Positions 1 to 12,718 of a stretch of DNA of 64,000 nucleotides are shown one piece after another (position 1 is the stretch's first letter; the number at the start of each line of letters is the position of its first letter). Both the position numbers and the translations under genes were made by a program. Where the stretch lies: contig OY292275.1 in assembly GCA_958496175.1 (NCBI GenBank), forward strand, positions 27,133,001 to 27,197,000, given 5' to 3'. The DNA is from Sisyra terminalis. Lineage: Eukaryota > Arthropoda > Insecta > Neuroptera > Sisyridae. The notes under the pieces were generated by a model. It was not told the origin of the DNA, did not search any database, and worked only from the letters and a program-made list of their open reading frames with translations.

Positions 1-2870
1 TGTTTGTTGAGGACTAAAAATTTTTGTTTTCTATGAATCATTGAAGATCTGTCAGATAACATAACAACCAATTTATTTAAAATTTTAAACAGTAAAATGA
101 AAAGGAAGTTGAAACTTTATTTGGGAATTAGTATTGTCAATTGTAGAAAAGATACATGTTTAATTTTAAAGTCATAATTAAATGCCTGTTAAATTTTTAA
201 TACACATTTTGAATAAGATTTGAAATTAACTTAATAATGTCTGCGATCGAATGTCAGTTCGCTATCGACCATCTGCCCACTCGTGATCTACATTGTACTA
301 CATCTTGCATAATACATTTGCTTAAGAATAGCAGATCTTAAATAAGAGAAAAGGAATAATATGATCTTCGCCATGGAATTGTTTCGGACTTATTCGTTTT
401 TGTTTATACTAGTTCGAAGAAATAAAATTTCTATCGTCATATAATTTTATACACATAAACATACGTGAGTAAAACAAGTTAACGACATTATATCCGAAAC
501 AACTCAGTTGGAAAGAATGTGTATATGTCTGAAAAAGTTCATGAGCGCTGATTTGATAATGGTATCAATAAGAAGGTATAGATTTTAAACTTGATAAAAG
601 ACTTCCAAAATCTGAAGAAAACTACAATCAAACGGGAACCTTGAATAAAATAGAAGCTCTTACAGGAAATTCAATAATAAGGTTGTTTAAAAATTGCTTC
701 AAAATTGATCCATTTTTCTAACAGTTTATTGTCATTAAGTTTTAAAAGTTTATGTTTACTAAAAATATTTTTTTTTACTTATTTTATGACTATTGATGTT
801 TTGAATGGTTTAAACTCAAATGAAGCTCAACTTGTTTGGTAAAATTTAAGTTCACTATTTGTAGTAAGGCCTCGTAAATTTTGTTTGAAATTTATATTCT
901 TAACAAATTCGAATATATCGTCAGTTTAAAGGTATTGGGCAGATATTTCATGCGGTTTTGTGATTGTTTTTATAACTAAGTGTTACCTCTAATTTTTTTA
1001 ACACTGTTGAACTATCCATAACCATCGGATCATTTTAAAATTCTTTATATAAAGTTTTCTAATAAAAATTCGCAAGTTGAAAGCTCCAAATAAAAGTGAA
1101 ATTTTTTATATTAAATATTTCTAAATTTGAGATTATTTTACTAGAGCAAATATCGTTAATATTTAAAAACAACAAAAATTAATTAATTAAGCTTTCCGTT
1201 GAAAAAAATGTTAAAACTCTCATATTAAAGCTGAGCTATCAATGCAATCAACCGATGACTAACCCTTTTGTTTTTTATTTTTGTGATCAATAAAATAAAC
1301 AAATAACCAAAAAGCTTAATATGATCATAAGATTCCATGATATTTGGTATGCAAATGTAAACCCAATCATAAACCAATTTCAACGGAAAAAAATACATTT
1401 TTTTACTAAACCAAGAATTTAAATCATCATTTCATTCAAATATTTCTCCTAATTGAATTTTTTAACTTATATTGTACCGTTTTAATTAATTGAAACATAT
1501 TTAATTAAAGCGATATAAATAAAATTGTAGCCAAATTATCAAAAAATGTTTTTATTCTTAACAACAATAGTCATTTAATGCTATTAACAGGAAATGAGTA
1601 ATTATATTTAGATATTCAAATACAACTGTTAAGGCAACTGAAAAAATAGACCAACCCAAGTTAAACAAAAAAGCTTTTACTTGCGTAGCTTTTATATCGT
1701 TATGAGGGTTTATGTTAATAACTAGTATGAGCTACAGATTTAGATATTATATCTCGTGTCTCTTGTGTTTTGCACATTAGAAATTGTACTTTTAAACCGA
1801 TCTTTTTCCACTACAGAGTATTAAAGTTGAATAGAAAAAACGAATCATATATGCATTTAATTCCACTCTTAAATGCAAAGGTTTTAAGAAAATTTATTTA
1901 TCTTTAAACTGCATTGAAATTTATTTTATAAAACGAAAGTTGAATATTTAATTTCACTCGACATGTATATCATTTGTAAAAGTTCATGTATGAACAATGA
2001 ACGTACTTGCATGTATGCGGTTACAATTTCACGTATAAATGAAGGTATTACAGATGTAATAATATTCAAAGGTGAAATTGTCGTGTTTAAATAATTTTCC
2101 AACTTGCAAGTTCATAGCCACCAGTTCAAGAATAATTTAACATTTTATTTAGATTTAATTGAAGTACAATCCCTGTTTAAAATGTATACACACCCTTAAA
2201 AACATACATTCTTTTCTTATCTTTAGGTATGGTTAATTCTATTATTGTACGTTTACGGTAATATAATTATAATAAAATTGAAAATCATTTTTAATAAAAA
2301 CTTAATTGTTCATTATAATCTATTAAAATAATTGATACACATTTTTTTCATCTCTATTGCTAGTACTACAATTCTCTGTGAAGTATATATCAGTTTCTTC
2401 TAGAATATAAAAAACAACAGGTTAGATTAGTTAAAGTTGTCTATAAAATTAATATGAAATGCTAAAAATATCGGCTCCATCATTTAGAACTAACAATAAA
2501 TTCAAATATTTCAATGTTCGAGGGTTATATTAAAAAACATTTTAGTCAAATTTTAGTTGCCTTAGTACCAACTTTAAATTAAATTGTTAATTTCTCTTTT
2601 CTAGAGAACATTAAACCGAATATCATGAAGTGTTTACAATATAAATAGAATTTCTTCTTTGATAATTTTGAAAAAAGGTAATGCATTTAAAAAAATAAGT
2701 ATACTAAATAAGCTTTTCAACTATGCCGAAATTATTAAACATTAATTTAACAATTGGTGTTTTATAATTTAGGTTTGTTATACATTTATTTTTACATAAG
2801 TTTATATTAATCTGTTAATTAAATTTTCACTTTTTAATTGTATATATTTTTATAACTAACTTGTTACTGT
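1..2870. other. A+T-rich non-coding sequence
   Basis: No long open frame, no recognisable protein motif, no RNA gene and no clear repeat family was found here by eye. The sequence is uniformly A+T-rich with homopolymer runs, as expected for intergenic or intronic DNA of a low-GC insect genome. A short patch at about 240-300 is a little richer in G+C but codes for nothing I recognise. Confidence 0.6.
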
Positions 2871-2875
2871 ATGTT

Positions 2876-2935
2876 GTAGTTCCTGATGAAGCTACGAAAG
2901 TAGCGAAACATTGTACAAAGATTAAATAAAAGCAT
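2876..2935 (+). ncRNA. Hammerhead-ribozyme-like motif, possible retroelement tail
   Basis: The stretch holds CCTGATGA, then a 5-bp stem GCTAC/GTAGC closed by a GAAA loop, then GAAAC, followed by ATTGTAC and an AATAAA-type signal. CTGATGA plus a stem plus GAAA is the conserved core of hammerhead ribozymes, and small versions are known near the ends of Penelope-like retroelements. Stem I is weak here: GTTC before the core can pair with GTAC after GAAACATT only with one mismatch. An extra A lies between the core and stem II. No reverse transcriptase remains were seen next to it, so this may be an isolated element tail or a chance match. Confidence 0.35.
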
Positions 2936-3237
2936 CAACTATTTAATATCCAAAAAAAAGAGATTCACTTTTTCCAAATGTTGTAGTAACCACATATCAC
3001 CGTATTATACATACGTTCTATTTTTAACACCGTAACAGAAAGGTTAATATCAACAACTTAAATGGTTTTCAATTTTTTCCAAAGTACTTATATTAGTAGT
3101 GGCAAAAAATATGCCTTATATGTAACTATAGTTAATGCATGCTTTAGAGAAGCTAGTCTACCAGGGGTAGAGTAAAGGAATGATAAAATAGAAGAAAGTA
3201 AAAACAGTTACTGTAGAGTTTCAGATCCTCGACGATG

Positions 3238-3385
3238 ATAAATTGGTAAAAATATTCAGAGGACTAGGATCAAATAATCAAATAAGGTTAAAGCGATTAT
3301 TTGCGAACAATGCATGCGCATGTAATAAATAGTTTTGACTGATTATTATTTGATCCTAGTCCTCTGAATATTTTTACCAATTTAT
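3238..3385. mobile_element. MITE-like hairpin with perfect 41-bp inverted repeats
   Basis: Positions 3238-3278 and 3345-3385 are exact inverted copies over 41 bp, beginning ATAAATTGGTAAAAATATTC, with a 66-bp spacer. The spacer contains ATGCATGCGCATG and no coding frame. Perfect arms in DNA that is otherwise decayed point to a recent insertion or to selection or conversion keeping the arms identical. Size and form fit a small non-autonomous DNA transposon; a TA duplication typical of Tc1/mariner types would be compatible with the A/T-rich ends but cannot be separated from the arms. No second copy was noticed in the window. Confidence 0.75.
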
Positions 3386-6300
3386 AAACAGTTATAAATA
3401 TACAATGAAACTGTTTTTCAATAAATAATAATTTATGAAAACGAAAACTGGATAAGAGATTATTTCAATAAAAAGAAACAAATTCTTTTGATTACCCAAT
3501 TTACCCTGCAGAGTAGGTTTAAGCGAGTCAAATGTTTTAGCAAAATGTATAAAGACTAACTAACAATATTACACGGTAATAACTTGTGACATATATCAGA
3601 ATGGTAGAATCCTCTGGCAGAATATGAGGCATATGCCTCGTGGGTCCACTTATTACAGCCATAAAACTTAATTTGATCTTCTTGTGGAGAATGATTGTAA
3701 AATTTAGTGCATATCAACCATCGGGATTCGGTTTTATCTTTTGGTCCTCGTTTAACTAACTCGCTTTACCTCGACGCAGTTTAAACAGACGCATACCTTT
3801 ATATTCCTTTAAAAAAAAACCTCAAAATTAAAAATTTGTTGATCCAAAACTTCAAATATAAACCATTAATCTATCTCTTAATGATACTACATAGAACATA
3901 ATGATACCACATAAAACATTTTAGAACGTTCCGATTACAGTAAAATTTAAAACACTTGCAGCATTTAATATTTTTTGCTGTATCATTAACAGTATTTTTT
4001 AACGAAAATAATGAAAATGCATTATTTTTTTTATCTTAAAATTAGTTACGTCAAAGAGAAAATTCAGTTGTGTCGGCTTAGTTGGAGATTTGAGTAATTA
4101 CTTATATTTGCGTACTAACAGTAACGGTTTTAATTTTTTAACAATTTTTCCTATTTGGACACATTACCTGTTTTGAACTTAAAAAAATATAAAGGAACTT
4201 TTAATCAAATTAAATTGAAATCAATATATTAAATAGATATCTACACTTTACCTACATATACGAATTGGTATATATTATTCCGTTAAAGCTTTCGCCGAAT
4301 TTCTGTGGTCTACACCACAAGTATGCTGTGCACCCAAGTAGAACATGTCAATATATAACAAAGCTCAATATGAAATTGAGGTACCTTTAGATTTCTCCAT
4401 TCCTCTTTCAACGATAGAAACTACAGAAATTTTGTGGTTCGCGATTATGTTACGATTACACACATTTCACAAACTCTTTGATATTTAGCTCTGTTAACAA
4501 GCGTGAACAGCAGTAAGAAACTTTCCTTCATTAATTTAAGGATAAATGAGTTTTGACATGTTTATGAAACCAGATAATGTTTGTTCGTATAAATTATTTC
4601 GACAAAAATATTAGAAATACATAGTAAGCTTTTCAAGCAGGAAATAAAAGTTATTGAAACCTATAAGTTACTTCAAAATTTTATTGTTGACCAAAACTAT
4701 TGAAACCGATTTTCAGAATCAGTATTTAAAAAAAAAAATAAACAAAATTAGTTTGAATTATTTGGTAGCTGCAGAAGATGGTTAAAAGGGACAAATTTAC
4801 CAAAAACTCTATACATATATTTATAGTTATTTTGTGAGACTAGGTGAGTAAATCATTTTTTCTTTGTTCTCGTAAGCTTAAAGTTTTACCAGCCGTTTTC
4901 TGTCTCTTTATCGATTTATACCGATGGATTTAAGGGTTTACAGTATACGAGTATGAATAAACCGGAAGGAAATATAACTTCCCAAGAAAAAGATAAAGCT
5001 CTATATTTTTCACATTTAGGTTTTGACAAAAATGCTTTGTAGATTATATTTGTAAAATAGTTTTTTTTTCAGTAAATACTTTTTTTAAAAAAATATACTG
5101 ACTTAATATAGGTACTAAACGTTTCTATATGTTTGTATATGTATATAGATGGCAATAAATAAATTAAAAAATTATATATGTTTGCTTACTATTTATTAAT
5201 TTATTTTGAGAAAATAAAATTTGAATGAAGATTGCGTTTTTATGCAACTAAATGGAAATATATTACAATTATCTAAAATTAAAGTTTTATGCTTTCCTAA
5301 TGTGAAAGTATGAACTTCCAATTAAAACAAGCTCAAGTAATGACATACTAGTAATGGTTATCGATCTTTAAGCCAGTGGGGTTCAATACCAGAAGTATAC
5401 TGAAAAAAATATTGAGAATTGTGGCTAATAAAATATAAAAATGTCGTTTAAAACCATGGGATCAATAAAGCGACTTTGAATAAACCTAAACATACAACCT
5501 ACATACATTCACTAATCAAATAAGATGAATGTATCAATATAAATTAAATTGTATTTTTACCCTTTTAACACAAGGGACAGTTAATATAAACTTGAGAATA
5601 CGTAAAACTTGTGATCAAAAACAAGGAACGCTTTTGAAGAACCTAACTTTTAATTTTTGGAATAATTATTTGTAAGTTCCAATGAACGTACATTTTTAAA
5701 CGATACTGATACTTTTCTCAGTTTTGCATGTATGTTGAATTTAATATTAATACGCACATACGTATGGCACATCTGCTTAATAATTTAGGCGATAAAATAA
5801 TTATACAATATTATCAGTACTCAGCAGCCGTTAAGTTCATGCAAGAACATAAGTAATTCGATTTCCACAATTAAAGGTAAATGTTTATCTAATAAATAGC
5901 AAATATTAAACTATTATAGGTGTAGGATTAAACTAATATTAAGCATAATGAATAAACACGTAAGTCATGAACTTAGAACTTTAGTTGATTTTCAAAATGA
6001 GGATCTCAAAGACGTATGCTGATGTTATTATTGTAGCCTTAATTTCTCTAATGTCTTTTCTAATTGATGTAAGAGAACAGAAATTTAATTAATTATTTAA
6101 AAAACAAATTTTGCGAGAAAAATTTGATGCGTCTATTTATGAATTACAGAAATATGAAATAGTAGGGAATCGCTGTTATGATATTCATTTTTTTGTTTTG
6201 AAATAATTGCCTGATGATTTTTACCGTTCTAGTATCTACGGCAGATTCAAGTAGCTAAAAATAAATAACGTATCTTATTAGGTATACGTAGCTTACATTA

Positions 6301-6757
6301 ATATTTCTTATTACTTTAAGTCTATCAATACTAAGACCAAAAAGGAATTTCCGTTCATTAGTTCACTAGTAAAAAAATACAAATTCTTTCTGTAAACGAT
6401 ATTTTATTTATTATTAGCATAATGGATTGTAAACTGGCCATAAAAATAAATCTTACCTTAGCCTCGCTGTTAAAAAAGACATTTAAAGGCGTTGTTCATA
6501 AAATCTATAAGAAGTCGCTTAAATTTATTAAAGGCATTTTAAATTAAATAAATTCAATATGCAGTGGAGTTTTCGCAGTGCATGTCTATATGTTACTCTG
6601 ATATATAAGCCATATTATTGTAAAGTTTTGGTAAAATTTAATTGTAACTTTTACGTGAAAGAGTAACAAACATCCATACATCTATACATACGAACTTTTG
6701 TATTTTTAATATTAGTAAGGATCTTATTTTAGAGTTGTTAAAGATGTTAAGTATTAC
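3386..6757. other. A+T-rich non-coding sequence
   Basis: Nothing coding was found. Slightly more complex patches occur at about 3590-3790 and 4270-4460. The second has a weak inverted match between a segment with GAATTTCTGTGGTC and one with ACAGAAATTTTGTGGTTC, which may be an old MITE, but the arms are too diverged to delimit. Confidence 0.5.
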
Positions 6758-6924
6758 CCAAGGTTTATAAAATACACAGGTGGCCTCATGGTGGCTACGT
6801 GATGGATATGTGACGTATCCAGAAGAAATTCGTACATATCTTCAGACTGATCAATTTCAAAATTCTTCGTATGACGTCATTTTTTTTTTCTAATGAAGCA
6901 ACCTGTGTAATTTACAAACCTTGG
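6758..6924 (+). mobile_element. MITE of the CAAGGTTT family, copy 1 (167 bp)
   Basis: The element starts CCAAGGTTTATAAA and ends TTTACAAACCTTGG, so the termini are inverted repeats of about 14 bp. It is flanked on both sides by the direct repeat GTATTAC (6751-6757 and 6925-6931), which looks like a target-site duplication of 7 to 8 bp and would suit a hAT-like mobiliser. Inside are a TACGTCA/TGACGTA-rich segment and TATGACGTCA, but no coding frame. Three more copies lie at 33696-33853, 52817-52953 and 52981-53099. This is the most complete copy and defines the ends. Confidence 0.8.
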
Positions 6925-6931
6925 GTATTAC

Positions 6932-9900
6932 CAAGTGGGTGAAAATGAATGCTCTTACTACTCTTATGTACTCAATAAAAAATTTTTCTGCCAAAATACT
7001 AGTTCAAATCTAAAATTGATTTTTTCTCTAATTTATAATATTTTTTACCGATTAAATCAATATTAAAAAAGATATGTTCGTATGGTGTAATGTAGTTATT
7101 GAATAGATTATTTGAGGTTGATTTTAAAATCTCCACGTTCATTCCGGAAACGATCAAGAATTAAACTAGTTGATTTTTTAAATTTTTTGTTGCTAATTTG
7201 ATTTTCCTTTTGCTTATATTGATACATGATTGTTTTAAAAATTGTTAAGAAATCAACTTTCTTTGATAGTTATTAATTAAAACTCATTCAATTCTATATC
7301 GAACTTTGCTGTCTACATGAATCATCAAACGTGAAATAAATAAATTATTTAAGTATCAAAATAACTTGTACTTAAAAGACAATAATTTAAGTAAATGGCA
7401 CCAATTAAATGAAAATAAATATTTTCAGTAATTTCATATAAAAAAAAAATACTCAGTTACATTTTACTATTAACAAATATTTTTATATTTTTTAAATTAA
7501 TATTATATTATAAATTTTTAAGTGCGTAGCTCAACAACTATGGACTGATGTTTTCAGTTGGCTGTTAGACTTGTTAAAAAAACACATACTTGAAAGCTAA
7601 AAATCGTTTTTACAGTTTTAATTTTAATTTTACATTTTTTAATTAACGATTGTTTAAACATAGTTGAGGTCAGTTTATAATAATACTGTTATGATGTTGT
7701 TAATATTGTGATACTTTCAGAGCTTGAAAAAGTCTTAATAATAAAGACGAAACGTCAAATCAATGATTGTTGTAATTAATTTAACTATATTCCAATTACC
7801 CGTGACCCTGATATTATTATTGTTGTTATTTATACTGGAATTGAACCTTAAATAAAATGGATTAATTTTTGAATTGAATAGTATTATCTCAAATTAAATT
7901 ATATTAACAGCAAAAATATTTTTATGCTTCTACAACTATGTATATAGGTTTTAGGTATGAATATATTGAAATATTTTAATAATTGAACACGGTAAAACTT
8001 TAAATCATAATAATCTTCCAAGTTTTGCGTTTCGTATTAATAGAAAACATCTCTACCAACAGACGTAAATGAAAGTTTCAAGTCATGTTGCCTTTTGCAT
8101 TTAAAGGCCTATTGTACTTATTCCACAAAGTTTCACAAAAAGATGCTCTAGGGCTATTGAAAGGCAAAAACAGCTTTATTAACACTGAAAACTTAAAATT
8201 ATTCTTCAATTTTATCCTTTCAAATCATAATTTAAAATGGCTTTATGTTATTTTTCGCACACACAAATAAGGTATTTAAAATTTAAGGACTTTTATGAAA
8301 AAAACTAAAAAAATAACATTTTTAAGTGTGTAACTATGAAAGTAATCAATAAATAATGCAATAAATTTTTAAAAAAATAGTTGAACTTTGACCAAAATCA
8401 ATCCTGATCCGCTGAAGAAAGTAACGTTGAATAAATAAGTAGTTTTGGGGTTAAAAGTTTAGAACAATAAAGGGAGGAAGGTCTGAGAAGTAAGAAAGAA
8501 ATTGGAATAAATTGAAAAAAAAAACAACAGTCCTAAGTTTAAAAAATTTTAAATTTTTATTTTTAATATTGTTTACTATGTTCACTTCCAGTATATATCT
8601 TATACTCTATAGTTGTGCTAATATATAGTATCTATGTCACAGTACAATGCATTGTTACCAATAATTTATTTTTTTCATTAACCGTTGGAGCTCGTTGAAA
8701 TACCCGAATGAATAAATTAAGTGCAGATTCTAATTTGAAAAAAAAACGTCAAATTAATATCCATAAAAAAATTATTTAAGATTTTTCTTAATCATTGGCA
8801 TCAAGTACCTAACAGTATCAATTCTTAATCGTTCCATTGACTCATTGACTCATTTATCATAATAACCAATAATAATTGTTGAATTTTAATACGGTAATTT
8901 TTAGTTTTTTAATCGTAACGTTACTCATATCAGAAATAAAAAAGAATAAAATAAAAAAATATAAAGAAAAGTATAGAACTTGATATGTATCATTAAGGTT
9001 GAATTAACAACCCGATTTTAGTTTACCTACATTTAAGTATGCAATGACATAAACTGAGTAAGCCTGGATTTTCTAATCAAGACTTTAAAGAAAAACATAA
9101 TATGGTAAATACTCAATTAGGGAATCAGATTCAAAGAAAACTATAACCAGCACCCTGCATTCATTCGGTTTATAAAACTCTTATGTACAGCTATAGTAAG
9201 TTTTGTTTTTAATAACTTTGTCTTTTAATACTACGAGTATATAATTTATTATCCATTAATATACAATTGTACAACATATATTACACCTGAAATCCACTAG
9301 TAAATTATTTAATAACAGCCTAATAAAAAGTTTGAGAAAGTTAGATTTAAAGCATTAGGCTTAGTCATTTAAAAGGAGAATAATTTGTATTGCTTACTTC
9401 AATATATTTCTGGTTTCCCAATAAAAATGAAATCGTATGCTAAACACAATTTGCTCAGAGATTTAAAGTTAGTAACACAAACAAAAATTAAATATCGTTT
9501 ATCTCAATTTTGATTTTTCAAATAATTTATTTTAAGTTGATATTTACATTGAAAGATAGCTTCGTTTTATTTGTAATCAATGCGGTGTAAAATTTATGTG
9601 CCATAACATTCCATTTCTATTCATTCTTTTTAATGTGTTCATATTTCAAACTATTAATTCTTGAATGTGCATTATTCAAATGGATTATAATAGTGGGTTT
9701 AAATAAATCGTACATTAAAACGAATTTAAATTAGTTTTAGTAAAAAAATACAACTGTCCATCACTTTAAATAAAATAAATAAATAAATAATGAAACTCGT
9801 ATACAAAAAATATGCCATTTATTAAAATGGAAGTTTTTTAATTTTCATTTATTCAATCGTTTAACTTGAATAATAAAAAGAATTATGATATCAATATGGA

Positions 9901-10689
9901 GGCTTTTTGATTTCAATAAAGATCATATAAATGAAATTTCCTGTTGTTGACGATTTTCTGATTATGTTTAATGTTTGACAGTTTGAGATATTCAGTCGTC
10001 CAATTGAAAAGTTTGAATTATCAACTCGAATAATCAAAATGATAGGTAATTTTCATTGAAGTCAATATAATTGGATTGAGTTCTGATTACAAACAAATAT
10101 CATTAATTCAGATAACATTCAAATAATTCTCTATGCCTTTTCTATTGATTAAATTAAAAAAAAAACAATTGTTACATTTACCTATGTAGTGATTAAAAAT
10201 TCACAGATTTTTAGGATTATAAACAATAAAATAGAAAACGTGGAAAACGTTGACACTCAACATATCCTATGAAAAGTGCCAGCATTTTCATATTATCCCA
10301 TTCTCCGTACCTCCGTCACAAAGGAATTGCTCTCTTTCGCGGAAGTCCGAAATTCTAAGCTCTAGTTTATGAAGCGTACATTTAAAAGCTTTCACAATTG
10401 AATGTTATTGTTTTTTTTTTGCAAACTTTTTTTATTAATTTTCTTTAACAAATTCGTTCTAACTTTTCTTATTTATTAAAGTTAACCATAAATACTAACG
10501 ATGACATCAGATAAAAGACTATATAATAGTTGGCACAAAAGTTTGAAAACTTTATTAAAACGAAATACAAAAAATAATCTGCATTTAAACATTTGCTTGA
10601 CAATTAGATATCCATAATCAATTCATTTTTTATTTTTTTCAATGGTTAAGTATCAAAATTATTACATGCGTTTTTTTAAAATTATGTTG
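6932..10689. other. A+T-rich non-coding sequence
   Basis: No gene found. A possible degenerate hammerhead-like motif lies at about 7706-7760: a 5-bp stem GTCTT/AAGAC followed by GAAACGTC. The CTGATGA core is replaced by CTTGAAA, so it would be inactive if related. The 61-codon frame at 8085-8270 has no recognisable motif and is probably chance. Confidence 0.5.
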
Positions 10690-10915
10690 GGTTTCCAGGG
10701 TGAGGTTAGTTGAGCCTCAACGCTGCAGTCTCAGGGCTAATTGTGCTTTCTGGGTCCCTATATCACCTATGTCACGGTACTTTCCGACAATTTCAGTCCT
10801 AGGGCTTGACATAAGGAATTGGGGATATCAAGCCCTGGAAATGAATTTGCCGGAAAGCATCAAATATGACGAGTACTATTGTTCGCCCAGCTGTTTGGTC
10901 TTGACTAGGTGAATT
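10690..10915. other. G+C-richer island of unknown origin
   Basis: This roughly 225-bp segment stands out from its surroundings by balanced base composition. A 70-codon frame is open on the + strand (10700-10912). The other strand reads with only a few stops and includes runs such as EIVGKYRDIGDIGTQKAQ. I recognise neither reading. The sharp composition change suggests a fragment of an inserted element, for example the end of a LINE or LTR element, or a captured sequence. There are no terminal repeats or poly(A) tail to delimit it. Confidence 0.35.
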
Positions 10916-12004
10916 GGAACCTAGGAATCATATTTTTGATTTATAGTAGTTTAATGAATATCGTATTTTTTAATTAGTTATGCTTAGATAACTTGATTAT
11001 GTAAAGTATAAAATGAAGTTATCAGAGTCATAGAAATAATAATTTAATTAATGTTAAAGAAAATATGACACATAATAAATAAAATGTGCCAAACTATGTA
11101 TAATAAAAAGAATAGTTACACTTTTTGGATTTGGTAAAATATTTAAAGAAAAATATCGTTATTTGATAGATGCATAAGTATTAACCTCAGGTTTCCCGAT
11201 TCGATAGTGTTGAAACTTTATGACAAGTGTCAGTTTTAGAAGTTCCACTTGTCCAAGTTTCACTATAAACGTATATCGATTCGATTTTATTGAATAAAAT
11301 TTAATGTAGCATTTCAAGTATATTTGAAATATCTATAACTTTTAAACAACTCTTTCGACTATACTTTTTGAAAACAAACAAACTTCATTAAGGCAGTTTG
11401 TAGATCAAGTCACAAGTTGAGCTAACGAAACTTTGTATTTAATGATAATTTCAATTTAGAATTGTGTTACAAATTAAAAAAAAAATCAAAACTCTTTATA
11501 TTGTGGTTAGACATTAACTTTATTTACTAATACAACATTTATAATGTAACTGTTAGTTCTGGTCCATAAAAATTTTCTCTTTAAATTGTTTTCAATATTA
11601 TATTTTTATATTTTTCTTAAGAACTTCATCCATGAATAAAGGCCAACGATGGCAAAAATACATGTTAAAAGTTTCTCTTTTTTTACAATTCATTAAAGTT
11701 ATTAATGGCGAGTTGTAAATTGAAAACGTGAATGTTATACATTTTCTGTCCTATTTGCTTGGCTTTATGCCAAAGTTATAAAAATTATAGCCGCCAAAAT
11801 TGAATGTGTCTTATGTAATGTAAGTTCTAAATTAATATTAGGGACGATTTTTTCAAACAAATAAATTATAGTTATTTCCTTAACGATTTCTAGATTAGTA
11901 CCGTATAATTATTGATTGATCATTATTGTACCCACATCTTTCATGTAATAAAAATATAAAATTTATATAACGACTATTAAAATTCCAAATGAATATAATG
12001 GGGT

Positions 12005-12048
12005 ATTTTCCTTCAATTTTCACTGTATTTTCTTTCAATTTTCACTGT
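12005..12048. repeat. Tandem duplication, 22 bp x 2
   Basis: Two adjacent 22-bp units beginning ATTTTC and ending TTTTCACTGT differ at one position (12005-12026 and 12027-12048). This is a simple local duplication in non-coding sequence, with no further units on either side. Confidence 0.8.
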
Positions 12049-12546
12049 ATACAACACTGTAAATTTTCTCAGCATTAGTTTTGTAGAAAAATTCAAAATT
12101 TAAACAGAGTCATCGTTTTTTAATAATTGTATTTTTAATTATAATGAATCACCTATTATTTTATAACTGTTTTCCACTACTGGAATTTATATAATGAATG
12201 TTTAAATATTGCCAACTTATTAAGAATATTAGATTTGCAATTCAAAAACTTTAATATTTTATTAGTATCGCAGGTTCTTATGTAATTATTTGAAGAGAAT
12301 ACTTCCGAGTGCTTCCCAGAGAATAACTCCTACCGGGCAAATTCTAAACTGATTTGAAAATAACTCATTTTTCAGCTGATAAAGTTAAGCCAGGTCATAG
12401 TTGATTAAAAATGCTTAAACAAGTTTATCTTACATAAAATAAGAAAGTTAAAAGATTAATTCAAAACTCATAGGTGTTTATGGGAACTGAGCTTTGCTGC
12501 ATAGTATCAAATAGGTTCAAGATGAATTAAAGGTAACAAAAACTAT

Positions 12547-12718
12547 GCTAGTGGTAGTCAAGTGGTTAAGGTGACTACTCCAAAACCGGTTGATGTTGGG
12601 TTTGATCTTTGATTTGAACAAATCTTCGATATTTCTTAAATATGAATTTTATTAACCCTAAAGTCGCTAAAGACCTCAGTAGTTCGACCTGAGTAGTATA
12701 CGACGGTAAATTACAATT
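12547..12718 (+). mobile_element. tRNA-derived SINE, copy 1
   Basis: The head is tRNA-like: a degenerate A box (GTGGTAGTCAAGTGGTTAAG) and a B box (GGGTTTGATCT) about 45 bp apart. It is followed by a non-tRNA body with ATTTTATTAACCCTAAAGTCGC and an ending CGACGGTAAATTACAATT. The same head-body-end order recurs at 30675, 44887, 45362, 60472 and 60919, which identifies a dispersed SINE family and not a tRNA gene. The spacing and long variable-arm-like stretch resemble a Ser or Leu tRNA ancestor, but that is inference. Internal RNA polymerase III boxes are decayed in this copy. Confidence 0.75.
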
